The notes beneath the pieces are model-generated. The model did not search any database and was not told the origin of the DNA. It worked only from the letters and a program-made list of their open reading frames with translations. Of a DNA stretch of 64,000 bases, positions 25,290 to 34,658 are shown piece after piece. Each line of letters begins with the position of its first letter. The stretch's first letter is position 1. This stretch comes from Aquimarina latercula DSM 2041 (GTDB taxonomy: Bacteria; Bacteroidota; Bacteroidia; Flavobacteriales; Flavobacteriaceae). The stretch lies in the NCBI RefSeq assembly GCF_000430645.1, contig NZ_AUMK01000011.1:62001-126000 (forward strand), written 5' to 3'. Made by a program: the position numbers and the translations under genes.

Positions 25290-25330
25290 TAAATTTGAGT
25301 GTATTCGTAAATCGAATACGCTCTTTTTTT
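25290..25330 (+). promoter_or_regulatory. Overlapping terminator and egtB promoter
   Basis: GAGTGTATTCG (25297-25307), loop TAAAT, CGAATACGCTC (25313-25323), then T7, is a strong intrinsic terminator for transcripts arriving from thyA and the TonB-like gene. The egtB ATG follows the last T at once (25331). A consensus -7 box TAAATTTG (25290-25297) touches the left arm. Transcripts starting from it near 25303 would lack most of that arm and escape termination. One 40-bp segment would therefore end one unit and start the next. Confidence 0.7.
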
Positions 25331-26497
25331 ATGGTAATTACTGATAATTTGCTTTCTTCTTTATTAGCTACAAGATCTCATACAGAAGAAATTTGTGCCC
25401 CCCTTCAAACAGAAGATTATGTTGTTCAACCCATAGTTGATGTTTCTCCACCAAAATGGCATCTAGGACATACTACTTGGTTTTTTGAAGAGTTTATTCT
25501 TGCTAAATACAAAACGGATTATACTCGATTTCATAATGATTTTGCATATGTTTTTAATAGTTATTATGAAAGTGTAGGGAAACGAGTTATAAGAACTAAT
25601 AGAGGTAATCTTTCTAGACCTACGGTTAGTGAAGTTTATGAGTATAGAGACTATGTAACTAATAGTTTGTATTCATTTTTAGAAGATAATGATAATACAG
25701 AGATTAGAGCACTTGTGGAGATTGGTATTCATCATGAAAAACAACATCAAGAGTTATTATTAACGGATATAAAATATATTCTAGGTAACAATCCGTTATT
25801 ACCAAAATATAATGATACGTTTAATGAGAATCCGAAAGTAAATCCTTCAACTGGATATCATAAGATTAATGAAGGGTTGTACGAGATTGGTTATAAGGGA
25901 GAAGGATTTTGTTATGATAATGAACTTAGTTCACATAAAGTGTTTATTGAGGAGTATCATATTGCCAATAATTTGACAACTAATCGGGAGTACCTTGATT
26001 TTATAAATGATAAAGGGTATAAGAATAGTTTGTTGTGGCATGCAGAAGCTTGGGATTGGATTAATTCAAATGATATTAAGACACCGCTTTATTGGCATAA
26101 TATAGATGAAAGATATTCTCAGTATACATTGAGGGGATTAATAGAATTGGATTTAGAAGCTCCTGTTACTCATATATCATATTATGAAGCCTTTGCATTT
26201 GCTCAATGGAAAGGAGAGCGTCTTCCGACAGAATTTGAATGGGAAGCATCTCAACAGTTTTTTGATTGGGGGATAAGATGGGAGTGGACTGAAAGTGCAT
26301 ATTTGCCTTATCCTAACTATAGTAAAGCTCCTGGAGCTCTTGGCGAGTATAACGGAAAATTTATGGTAAATCAGAAAGTGCTTAGAGGAGGTTCTGTGGC
26401 TACTCCTAATAATAATACAAGACCTACATATCGTAATTTTTTTCACCCTCAACTAAGATGGCAATTTAATGGATTGCGACTAGTAAAAAATAAATAA
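25331..26497 (+). CDS. egtB: EgtB-type sulfoxide synthase (ergothioneine biosynthesis)
   Basis: 388 residues from the ATG at 25331. The N-terminal DinB_2-like domain has WHLGHTTWFFEEFIL and the iron-binding H-x3-H-x-E (HEKQHQE). The C-terminal FGE-sulfatase domain has EEYHIANNLTTNREYLDFI, FAQWKGERLPTEFEWE and LRGGSVATPNNNTRPTYRNFF. These enzymes join a thiol (Cys or gamma-Glu-Cys) to trimethylhistidine using non-haem iron and O2. egtD follows after 9 bp. Choice of thiol, or a selenium variant, cannot be read from the sequence. Confidence 0.88.
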   Translation: MVITDNLLSSLLATRSHTEEICAPLQTEDYVVQPIVDVSPPKWHLGHTTWFFEEFILAKYKTDYTRFHNDFAYVFNSYYESVGKRVIRTNRGNLSRPTVSEVYEYRDYVTNSLYSFLEDNDNTEIRALVEIGIHHEKQHQELLLTDIKYILGNNPLLPKYNDTFNENPKVNPSTGYHKINEGLYEIGYKGEGFCYDNELSSHKVFIEEYHIANNLTTNREYLDFINDKGYKNSLLWHAEAWDWINSNDIKTPLYWHNIDERYSQYTLRGLIELDLEAPVTHISYYEAFAFAQWKGERLPTEFEWEASQQFFDWGIRWEWTESAYLPYPNYSKAPGALGEYNGKFMVNQKVLRGGSVATPNNNTRPTYRNFFHPQLRWQFNGLRLVKNK

Positions 26498-26506
26498 CCC
26501 CATTAC

Positions 26507-27481
26507 ATGAATTCTAAAGATCAAAATGTATTGCTTTGTGCTTTCGGCAAAGAAGTAAACGAAGGACTAACAGCTTTTCCTAAATATTTATCTTCCAAAT
26601 TTTTTTATGACGAATTAGGTGATAAGTTGTTTCAGCAGATTATGGACTTGCCAGAGTATTATTTAACTAATGCAGAGTTTAATATTTTTCAGTTACATAA
26701 GGCCGATATTTTAAAAAGTTTTGATTCTGATAAAGAAGGATTTGATCTGGTAGAACTTGGTGCGGGCGATGGAAAGAAAACAAAAGTTTTATTAAGAGAA
26801 CTGCTCGAAAAAGAATATCCGGTTACGTATCATCCCATAGATATTAGTAAAAATGCAATTGATGGTTTGGTTTCTAATCTAGAACAAGAGTTACCTAGTC
26901 TTAGTGTACAAGGTCAGATAGGAGAATATTTTGAAGTGTTAGATAGATTGCAGCATATTAGTGATCGTAAAAAAGTTATTATGGTATTGGGCTCTAATAT
27001 TGGTAATCTTTTACATCCTAGAGCGATTCAGTTTTTGAAAAAATTAAACGCTGTCATGCATCCTGATGATCTTATTTTTATGGGATTCGATCAAAAGAAG
27101 CATCCTCAGAAAGTTTTAGACGCTTATAACGACAAATCTGGTGTAACGGCCGCGTTCAATAAGAATGTTTTGGCTAGAATCAATAAAGAGCTAGGAGGTA
27201 ATTTTGATTTGGATGCATTTACTCATTGGGAAGTGTATGATCCAGAAAGCGGAACCGCTAAAAGTTATCTAGTAAGTACTAAAAAGCAAACAGTTGATAT
27301 TGATTGTTTATCGATACAGGTTCACTTTGAAGCTTGGGAAAGTATTCATACAGAGATTTCTCAGAAGTATGATGATGATACAGTAAAATGGCTTGCAGAA
27401 GAATCTGGATTAGAGATAAGTAAATCGTTTACAGATGAAAATAAATATTATAAGAATTATGTGTTCAAGAAATCAGAATAG
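26507..27481 (+). CDS. egtD: L-histidine N-alpha-methyltransferase
   Basis: 324 residues. The start FPKYLSSKFFYDELGDKLFQQI, the SAM motif LVELGAGDGKKTKVLL and IMVLGSNIGNL identify the EgtD family, which trimethylates histidine to hercynine. It is translationally close to egtB (9-bp gap), so the pair supplies hercynine and its sulfoxide adduct. No EgtA or EgtC is in the window, which suits cysteine-using pathways, but genes elsewhere cannot be excluded. Confidence 0.92.
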   Translation: MNSKDQNVLLCAFGKEVNEGLTAFPKYLSSKFFYDELGDKLFQQIMDLPEYYLTNAEFNIFQLHKADILKSFDSDKEGFDLVELGAGDGKKTKVLLRELLEKEYPVTYHPIDISKNAIDGLVSNLEQELPSLSVQGQIGEYFEVLDRLQHISDRKKVIMVLGSNIGNLLHPRAIQFLKKLNAVMHPDDLIFMGFDQKKHPQKVLDAYNDKSGVTAAFNKNVLARINKELGGNFDLDAFTHWEVYDPESGTAKSYLVSTKKQTVDIDCLSIQVHFEAWESIHTEISQKYDDDTVKWLAEESGLEISKSFTDENKYYKNYVFKKSE

Positions 27482-27517
27482 ATAATTTAGATCTAAAAAA
27501 AAGCATATAAAATAGTT

Positions 27518-27799
27518 ATGAAAGCAATATGGAATAATAAAATAATTGCAGAAAGCAATGATACCAAAGTGATTGAAAATAATCATTATTTTCCTCCTGA
27601 AGCTATTAAAAAGGAGTTTTTTAAATCAAGTGAAACGCATACCAACTGTCCTTGGAAAGGAGTTGCATCTTATTATACAGTAACTGTAAATGGCAAGGAA
27701 AATACAGATGCGGCATGGTTTTATCCAGAAACAAGTGACCTTGCTAAGCAAATAAAAGGTTACGTTGCATTTTGGAAAGGTATTGAGGTTGTAGAATAA
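27518..27799 (+). CDS. DUF427 domain protein
   Basis: 93 residues covering the whole DUF427 domain: MKAIWNNKIIAESNDTKVIENNHYFP, then TNCPWKGVASYY and GYVAFWKGIEVVE. It is 36 bp after egtD and probably in the same operon. The family is small, cytoplasmic and of unknown function; its link to ergothioneine is by position only. Confidence 0.9.
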   Translation: MKAIWNNKIIAESNDTKVIENNHYFPPEAIKKEFFKSSETHTNCPWKGVASYYTVTVNGKENTDAAWFYPETSDLAKQIKGYVAFWKGIEVVE

Positions 27800-27829
27800 T
27801 AACTACAACCCCAATTAAAATTATGTTAG

Positions 27830-28126
27830 TTAAAGAACCAATAAACTATTTTCTGCAGCAGCAAAATCGTTCCATTGATATCCATCTGCTTCAGTTTCGT
27901 TGGTCCATTGACCATCTACCACATATTTAAATTCGAACTTTTGATCTTTCGGAAGATCTAAAGTCCCCTTAAATGTACCATTTTTTAACTTTTTCAATAC
28001 CGTTGCTTCAGTATTCCATTCATTAAATTCTCCAGCCACACAAACATTAGTTGCTTCTTTTGCCGGAACAGAAAAAGTAACTTTACAGATAGGTTTTGAC
28101 TTTAAGTATTGTTTGGTTATTGCCAT
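27830..28126 (-). CDS. CBM48 / isoamylase N-terminal-like domain protein
   Basis: 98 residues. KVTFSVPAKEATNVCVAGEFNEWN, then LPKDQKFEFKYVVDGQWTNETEADGY is the early-set glycogen-binding fold of AMPK-beta and isoamylases. No catalytic domain is attached, and there is no signal peptide, so it may bind glycogen-like polymers or regulate an enzyme in the cytoplasm. Convergent with the DUF427 gene. Confidence 0.88.
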   Translation of the reverse strand: MAITKQYLKSKPICKVTFSVPAKEATNVCVAGEFNEWNTEATVLKKLKNGTFKGTLDLPKDQKFEFKYVVDGQWTNETEADGYQWNDFAAAENSLLVL

Positions 28127-28346
28127 AATTTTAGTTTAAAATTAATTCTTGGTTAATAAAATTTAAGGGAAATTACCACAAAACATTAAAAAATAAAAGT
28201 GTAAACTCTCGGATTTTCAATAATTTAATGAACAATTAACAATTAAATATTAACGATAACGATGTAGTATCTTTAACCTAAACTAGTATTATAATTCTAC
28301 AGTAATTCTTAGAAGTTAAACCATTACATAAACTTAGAGAAAAATA

Positions 28347-31241
28347 TTAATGACTTATCATGAATTGTAAATTCTGAGTTTCTTTTTTATGATAGTCAAC
28401 TGATAATATATACATACCAGTGGTTAAATGTGATACCTCAATATTGTTTCCATTACTTATGAGTTTTTGAGAATCAACCGTTAGTTGTTTTCTTCCTTGT
28501 AAGTCATAAATATTAATAGCTACAATTTCGTTTGTATTACTTGTAGATTTTTGAATGGATATTTCGCTATTGGCCGGATTTGGGAATAGCTTTATATCAT
28601 CTATATTAGTGTCTATAAAATCTCTGTTAATTTGATTATTACTAGTATCAATTAGTTTCCATTTGGTACAGTTGCCTGTGTAGCCCTGTGATACCTGTGT
28701 GATTGCAATAGATTCGTCAATATTAGCGGAACAACCTTTGGATCTTATCCAGTTGTTTGTTTGTCTATTTTGGATTCTAAAATACCCTTCTTCATCCGTT
28801 TCTATTAATTTCCATTGCTCGCACCAGCCAAAAGAAGCTGAGCTTACCTGAACTATTTCGATAGAATCATTGGCAGTATTACTACAATTTTTTGGACGAT
28901 ATCTTCCATTTGTTCCTTTGTTTTGTAGATAGTAATATCCTTCATCTGTTGGTATGAATTCAAAGATTGTGCAATTTCCAGTATTATTGGTTGAAGTCAT
29001 TACTAATGGCGTGATTTCACTATAATCATTCGAACATCCTCTAGTTCTTATCCATTGCTTGGTAGCTTTATTTTCTAATCTCCATAGTGTTCCACTAATA
29101 TCTATTTCTGTGTCATTATTTATAGCGCTAATATTAATTTCTTGAAGATCATCAAAACGGTTATTCCAATTTTCATTTTCTGGAACTATATAGGATAACC
29201 ATTTATAATCGTTATCCGCTATTGGTATATCTTCATTTACTACAACTTCAATTTCTATATTATTTGTTCCTGCGGGAACTGTAGTGATTTTAACACCATA
29301 GTTAGTCCACGGAGCTCTATTAAGTTGCAAGGAAACAATAATATCTCTAGTTGCCGATGCTGAATACTCTAAATTTATTATTCCGGTACCACCAGGAGAA
29401 ATTGTGTCAGGACCATCTATAGATACGATTTCATCGTTTGCTTGATTTTGTGACCACCAAAGGGAACCAAAATTTTCTATTTGTGTATAATTACGAGGTT
29501 TAACCCAAGTAGCATAAATAGATCCAATGATGTTTTCTGTATCTTGGGCTGCTGTCTGCCACTGATTAAAGTTAAGTTCAACATCTGCATCGTAAAATGC
29601 TCCTACAATCTGTTTAAAGCCTAGATCAGAGAAAAACTTGAGCGATTTTGTACCTTTATCTATAATTTTTTGACCTTCCCACCAAGTTGCAAGTATAACT
29701 TTATTTGGATCTACGCTAACCCAAGACTGATCTAGGGTATTATTAATTTGATAATAATCTGCAATGGCATTATGCTCTGGATCAATCATATCACTCCAAA
29801 AATAATATGCTGCATCTGGCGCAACTTCAAAAAGATCTTTAAAAGATCGTTGGATACTAGCTGATAAGGCAGCACCAGAATTTCCGATTTGAGTATCTAA
29901 AGGTTCCCATCCTCCTGTTCTTATTTCAGAATAATTCAATAAAAAGCCGTCAGGTTCAAAATCATTACTTAGTTTTTGATGAATTCTTCGCATTCTACTA
30001 TATATTTCGGGATGATTCCAAGAAGCGGATACTTGTCCACTTGCGGTTGGAAGTCCGTGATATCCGCTTATTTTTACTATATCGCCTTCTTTTATATTTG
30101 TAGTACTGCTAATGAGTATTTTAGGTGATAAATGTTGCGTGTCGAAAGCTCCAGAAAATCCAGAAACACCAAGTTGATCATCTGATATTGGAGCTACATC
30201 AGCTCCAAATGTAAGTGTTTGTCCATTATTATGTTTTAGAGATGTTGGTAAATCTTCTCGATTTAACCAGTTAAGAGTTGGAGAGTCAATAATTTCTAAA
30301 TCATCCCACCAAATTGTACCTTGTTGACCTCCAAAGACCGCTAATGCTAAATTAACTTCAGTAGCATTTAAACTGTTAAATCCAATACGTATTTCTTCCC
30401 AATCTTCTGTAGTTAAGTTATTAGGACTATTGTAATATTTTCTACCTCCGTTATCATTTGGAAGAGATATATGTAAATTTGTTAAAGTACGGTCCTTATT
30501 ATTTTCATCTCTAATTAATGCTGCTAAGTTTCTTGCAGTTAGATTTTCGGTCTTGATCCAAACTTTTAATGTGTATTGATGAAATGGTTTCACATCAAAA
30601 ACTGTAAAAATTCTAGAATCTTCATTGTTAGTAGCTTCTGCTCTAAAAGAAGCATTACCGCTTTTTTTAATATTGGTGTCAATAAAAGTTCGTTCTCCGA
30701 TTGCATCTTGAAATTTCCATTGCAGAACTTTGTTTCCATCAAAGTCTTCAAAATCTCCATTAATTAGATTAGAAGATTTAATAGGTCTAAGTTCGCCATC
30801 TATAGCTTTTAATTCTTGTTCTTCAATAGGATATCCAGTAGTTAAATTAGGGTTAGATGCTATTAGTGAACCTGCAAATCCCATGGAAATAGTGATGAAA
30901 TGTAATTTCATTCCTCTTTCTTTAATTCCATCAACCAATACTTGGATTCGCTCATCCCATCTAGACCCTGCAGTCCCTTCTAGTCCATACGTATTTAATT
31001 TAGAATCAGAATATAGAACAGTATTCGCTCCAGCTGCTTTTGCTCTATCAATATAAACAAATAAATCTTCTGGTTCATCTACTACTAGATTAGCAGACAT
31101 GTGTAATACTTTATCTTCTTTTCCTATAACTTTAGCAATTATATCGTTTGATTCGATATTAGATATCGGTACTTCTTGGGAAGTAGTTAAAAAAGCAATG
31201 CATAAAAATAAAGGGGTGAGTAATAAGTTAAGTTTTTTCAT
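28347..31241 (-). CDS. Large secreted putative glycosidase with ricin-type lectin and T9SS sorting domains
   Basis: 964 residues. The signal peptide is followed by a putative TIM-barrel region split by a carbohydrate-binding-like jelly roll (about 150-320, GDFEDFDGNKVLQWKF ... IWWDDLEI). I cannot assign a glycoside hydrolase family. Residues 600-702 form a module also present in the proteins at 34659 and 37058. Residues 710-873 contain three ricin-like repeats, each with a W(I/R)R/YYL..K and CTxWKLI-type ending. Residues 877-964 are a type A T9SS sorting domain (KLFPNPANSEISIQ ... GMYILSV). It should be exported by T9SS. The substrate is unknown. Confidence 0.82.
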   Translation of the reverse strand: MKKLNLLLTPLFLCIAFLTTSQEVPISNIESNDIIAKVIGKEDKVLHMSANLVVDEPEDLFVYIDRAKAAGANTVLYSDSKLNTYGLEGTAGSRWDERIQVLVDGIKERGMKLHFITISMGFAGSLIASNPNLTTGYPIEEQELKAIDGELRPIKSSNLINGDFEDFDGNKVLQWKFQDAIGERTFIDTNIKKSGNASFRAEATNNEDSRIFTVFDVKPFHQYTLKVWIKTENLTARNLAALIRDENNKDRTLTNLHISLPNDNGGRKYYNSPNNLTTEDWEEIRIGFNSLNATEVNLALAVFGGQQGTIWWDDLEIIDSPTLNWLNREDLPTSLKHNNGQTLTFGADVAPISDDQLGVSGFSGAFDTQHLSPKILISSTTNIKEGDIVKISGYHGLPTASGQVSASWNHPEIYSRMRRIHQKLSNDFEPDGFLLNYSEIRTGGWEPLDTQIGNSGAALSASIQRSFKDLFEVAPDAAYYFWSDMIDPEHNAIADYYQINNTLDQSWVSVDPNKVILATWWEGQKIIDKGTKSLKFFSDLGFKQIVGAFYDADVELNFNQWQTAAQDTENIIGSIYATWVKPRNYTQIENFGSLWWSQNQANDEIVSIDGPDTISPGGTGIINLEYSASATRDIIVSLQLNRAPWTNYGVKITTVPAGTNNIEIEVVVNEDIPIADNDYKWLSYIVPENENWNNRFDDLQEINISAINNDTEIDISGTLWRLENKATKQWIRTRGCSNDYSEITPLVMTSTNNTGNCTIFEFIPTDEGYYYLQNKGTNGRYRPKNCSNTANDSIEIVQVSSASFGWCEQWKLIETDEEGYFRIQNRQTNNWIRSKGCSANIDESIAITQVSQGYTGNCTKWKLIDTSNNQINRDFIDTNIDDIKLFPNPANSEISIQKSTSNTNEIVAINIYDLQGRKQLTVDSQKLISNGNNIEVSHLTTGMYILSVDYHKKETQNLQFMISH

Positions 31242-31547
31242 GATATTTTGTGTTACGTTTTAAGAAAATTGAGCAATCTATATGGTTATATCGTTATAAC
31301 AAGAAAGGTACTTCTTTGCTAGTATATTTATATATATTAAAGCAATATTTGGTTAGTACTAATTTGTAGTTATCTGTTATAACTTTGTGGTTGGTAATCA
31401 GTTCTGCAATAATTGTTTATTTACTTCAAAAAATCATACCATTTTTAAAACCTGAATGAGAATCGCTGATTACATATTTTAACCCAATATTTATTTATAC
31501 TATTTCTACAACTAGTGTAGAAATAATGCACGTGTCATGAAAAGGTT
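31242..31547. other. 306-bp intergenic region with one inverted repeat
   Basis: No gene is visible. TATTTCTACA (31501-31510) and TGTAGAAATA (31516-31525) form a perfect 10-bp inverted repeat around ACTAG. It lies 23 bp past the stop of the minus-strand PLP gene but has no U-run, so it could be a weak terminator or a protein-binding site. Confidence 0.5.
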
Positions 31548-32618
31548 TTATAGGTAGGTTAATAGGGTGTCAATATCTTCGATAGTATTATAAAAATGCA
31601 GACTTATTCGTATTCCATTTCCTCTTAGAGAGGTGATTATATTTCTTTCCCTTAGTGTATTATATAATTTTTGATCTCCTTTTATATTAAAAATAGAGCT
31701 ATGATCATTCCTCTCTATTACATCAGTTTCTAATAAGTTTAAGGAGGCTAATTTTGTTTTTGTGTACTCTTTTAGTTCTTGTATGTTTTCTTCAATTTTA
31801 GGAAGACCAATTTTGGATAAAAATTCCAAAGAAAACTGTAAACTCCCGAAGTTATAGGTGTCCAAATGTCCGCATTCATATCTTGCTTGTAGATTTGTGT
31901 ATGAAGGATCATAATTAGCAGTTGAGGAAGCTTTTTTATAAGTATCCGGTGTTGTTTTATTAAGAATGCCTTCTTTAAATAATAAAAATCCGTTGCCATA
32001 ACCTCCTAATAACCATTTGTACCCACTACATCCAAGAATATCAATTCCTGAAGTGTCAAAATCAAAAGCTCTAGTTCCGCAAAACTGTGTGCCATCAGCA
32101 ATTATTAAAAGATCAGGATTTTTTAGTTTTAATTTCTTAAGGAATTCAAGATTTATTGTTATACCGCTAATGTATTGTACTAAGCTAAAAGCAAAAACAG
32201 TAGGGTTATATTTAGCGATAGCTTTTTCGATATTTTCCTCTAACGAGGTGTTCACTTTAGCATAGCATACATTAAACCCTTTATTTATTACAGAAAAGTT
32301 TATAGAAGGATAATCTTCATCTAAAAGAAGTACTTTTTTATTTTTTTCTAACCCGTTTAATATGGTATTAAAACCTAAAGAAAAATTTGGTGTTAATACA
32401 GTATTTTCTGATTTGCAGCCTAAAAACGAACCAATTGATGTCCTTACTGAATTTAAAAGTTTTTCTTGATGTTCCCTAAACATACTTCCTCCAATGAGAA
32501 AATCGAGATCATGCTCCTGTCTATAGTCTAATAATGAATCATATAATAAGCCGGAGGAGGCCGTGTTAAGATATGTGTTTTGAGATAATACGGGAAATTC
32601 TTTTTTTAAATTCTTCAT
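31548..32618 (-). CDS. Class-V aminotransferase-fold PLP enzyme
   Basis: 356 residues. TYLNTASSGLLYDSLLDY at the start, then IIADGTQFCGTRAFDF and the PLP-lysine motif CSGYKWLLGGYGNGFLLF (Lys near 200) place it in the NifS/isopenicillin-epimerase-like class V group. There is no NifS-type catalytic Cys loop, so it is not a standard cysteine desulfurase. Substrate unknown. Class V enzymes include EgtE-type C-S lyases, and an egt cluster lies 4 kb away, but that link is speculative. Confidence 0.82.
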   Translation of the reverse strand: MKNLKKEFPVLSQNTYLNTASSGLLYDSLLDYRQEHDLDFLIGGSMFREHQEKLLNSVRTSIGSFLGCKSENTVLTPNFSLGFNTILNGLEKNKKVLLLDEDYPSINFSVINKGFNVCYAKVNTSLEENIEKAIAKYNPTVFAFSLVQYISGITINLEFLKKLKLKNPDLLIIADGTQFCGTRAFDFDTSGIDILGCSGYKWLLGGYGNGFLLFKEGILNKTTPDTYKKASSTANYDPSYTNLQARYECGHLDTYNFGSLQFSLEFLSKIGLPKIEENIQELKEYTKTKLASLNLLETDVIERNDHSSIFNIKGDQKLYNTLRERNIITSLRGNGIRISLHFYNTIEDIDTLLTYL

Positions 32619-32696
32619 AAGTTATTTTACGGTTTTTTGGTAAAACCTTTATATTTACTTTGATAATTAATCAAGCATTACTAAGGTACTATTAAA

Positions 32697-33641
32697 ATGT
32701 TTTCAAAAAGAAAAGAAACTCCACAAATTGATCCTGTACAGCGCGAATTATATGAATATGCTCGTAAACGGATTGTTCAAAAGAAAAGACTATTTCAGCA
32801 TTTTATAGTATTTTTAGTTGGATCGGTGTTTTTGATTATTCTAAACCTATTAGTCGGAATTGGTAAGGAGATTACTTTTTTTGGTATTGACTGGTGTTTG
32901 ATAGCCGTAGTTTGTTGGGCATTTTTGTTGGTATTACACTTTTGTAATGTATGGTTATTTCACAAGTTTATGGGTACGGAATGGACAAGTAAGCAGATGG
33001 AACGATTGATTGCTAAACAAAAAGCCGAAATAGCATTGATTCAGAAGGATGTTGATCAGATGTATCCAAAAGATGAATTGGTTAAAAAGAAAGAAGAATT
33101 TATTAAACAACAACAATCAAAAGTTATTGAGGCGCCTGTAGTATCTAAGAAAGACCAAATAATTACAATGATTGCGGCGGCAGGAGAAAACAATGCGTTA
33201 GGAAAAGATAATGATCTGGTTTGGCATTTACCGGATGATTTTAAACGTTTTAAACAATTAACTACTGGACATCATATTATTATGGGTCGAAAGACTTTTG
33301 AATCATTTCCAAAACCATTACCAAATCGTGTACATGTTGTAATAACTAGAAATCAAAATTATAAGCCAGAAGGAGCTATTGTAGTTCATTCTATGGAAGA
33401 AGCTTTAAAAATAGCTAAAGATGATCCACAGCCTTTTATTATTGGTGGTGGAGAGATTTATGATATTGGAATGGAATATTCTAACTGTATTGAACTTACA
33501 AGAGTTCATGGGGTATTCGAAGCAGATACTTTTTTTCCAGAAATCGATATTGAGAAATGGACTGTTGATAAAAAAGAGCTTCATGGTGCAGATGAGCGAC
33601 ATGAATATGCATTTACATATTTGACCTATAATAAGAAGTAA
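32697..33641 (+). CDS. folA: Dihydrofolate reductase fused to an N-terminal 2TM domain
   Basis: 314 residues. Residues 1-100 are a 2TM domain: a basic stretch, membrane segments near 37-57 and 65-88 separated by a short loop, then WTSKQMERLI. A charged helical linker follows (to about 150). From 155 to the end it is a full DHFR: MIAAAGENNALGKDNDLVWHLPDDF, HHIIMGRKTFESFPKPLPNR and FIIGGGEIYD. It reduces dihydrofolate for ThyA and one-carbon metabolism, here anchored to the inner membrane with the catalytic domain inside the cell. A fructosamine kinase gene follows 11 bp later. Confidence 0.93.
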   Translation: MFSKRKETPQIDPVQRELYEYARKRIVQKKRLFQHFIVFLVGSVFLIILNLLVGIGKEITFFGIDWCLIAVVCWAFLLVLHFCNVWLFHKFMGTEWTSKQMERLIAKQKAEIALIQKDVDQMYPKDELVKKKEEFIKQQQSKVIEAPVVSKKDQIITMIAAAGENNALGKDNDLVWHLPDDFKRFKQLTTGHHIIMGRKTFESFPKPLPNRVHVVITRNQNYKPEGAIVVHSMEEALKIAKDDPQPFIIGGGEIYDIGMEYSNCIELTRVHGVFEADTFFPEIDIEKWTVDKKELHGADERHEYAFTYLTYNKK

Positions 33642-33652
33642 GAGTTTTTGGT

Positions 33653-34504
33653 TTGTTGTCAAAAAGACTCATAAAACATCTAGAAAATCTTCTTTCTGAG
33701 AGAATCATTTCTACTAAATCTTTATCCGGCGGAGATATCAATGAAGTATTTTCTTTAACCACAAATAATAGAGAAATGGTGGTTAAAGTGAATAGTGTGT
33801 CTAAATTTCCTGGAATGTTTAAAGCAGAAGCAAGGGGCTTACAAGAATTGATAGATGCTACTATATTTAAAATACCTGAGGTGCTGTTGTTTGGTAAAGA
33901 TGCTGATGTATCTTTTTTGCTTTTAGAATATATAAAGTCTGGAAATAAAACTCCAGATTTTTGGTCAATATTCGGTGAACGACTAGCAAATTTACATAAG
34001 CAAAGTAAACCCTATTTTGGTTTTGAAGGTGATAACTACATTGGAAGTTTACCACAATATAACTCCAAATATTCTTCTGCTTCAGAGTTTTATATAACTC
34101 AGCGATTACAACCACAATTCGAAATGGCTATTAAAAGAGGTTTTTCTTTTTCGAGTTTGGATAGTTTTTATGTTGCTATTGAAAACGAAATTTCGGATGA
34201 AGTTTCTAGTTTAATACATGGAGATCTGTGGAGTGGTAATTTTATGATTGATATTAATGGTTTTCCTTGTTTAATAGATCCAGCAGTGGCTTATGCTCCT
34301 AGAGAAATGGATATTTCAATGATGCATCTTTTTGGAGGTTTTGAACACGAATTGTTTGAGGTTTATAATGACATTTTCCCATTAATAGATGGTTGGAAAA
34401 AAAGAATGGAAATTTGGCAATTATACTATTTATTAGTGCATCTTAATTTATTTGGAGATTCTTATTTACCACAAATTCAATCAATACTTAAAAAATATTC
34501 CTAA
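33653..34504 (+). CDS. Fructosamine kinase family protein
   Basis: 283 residues from a TTG start at 33653. No suitable ATG exists before residue 42, and the family N-terminus (KHLENLLSERI ... SLSGGDINEVFSL) begins there, so the TTG is credible. The kinase-like catalytic motif LIHGDLWSGNFM and CLIDPAVAYAPREMDISMM are intact. Family members phosphorylate protein-bound fructosamines or ribulosamines and so repair glycation. It is 11 bp behind folA and likely co-transcribed. Confidence 0.9.
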   Translation: MLSKRLIKHLENLLSERIISTKSLSGGDINEVFSLTTNNREMVVKVNSVSKFPGMFKAEARGLQELIDATIFKIPEVLLFGKDADVSFLLLEYIKSGNKTPDFWSIFGERLANLHKQSKPYFGFEGDNYIGSLPQYNSKYSSASEFYITQRLQPQFEMAIKRGFSFSSLDSFYVAIENEISDEVSSLIHGDLWSGNFMIDINGFPCLIDPAVAYAPREMDISMMHLFGGFEHELFEVYNDIFPLIDGWKKRMEIWQLYYLLVHLNLFGDSYLPQIQSILKKYS

Positions 34505-34658
34505 GGAATGGTTTAGTATTCTTTTCTTTTTTAATAAAAACGCACTGCAAATTAATAGAGGTCAACCATTGATTGAGAATGGTCGTTCATCAAATTGAGC
34601 ATTTCTACCGATCGTTTTAGCTTTTATTTTAGAGGTCTAACACAAATCAATCTTTATT

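Noticed and set aside
31501..31525. Perfect 10-bp inverted repeat as a promoter operator
   Set aside because: Lies downstream of a gene and far from any start; could be a weak terminator. Not enough to call.
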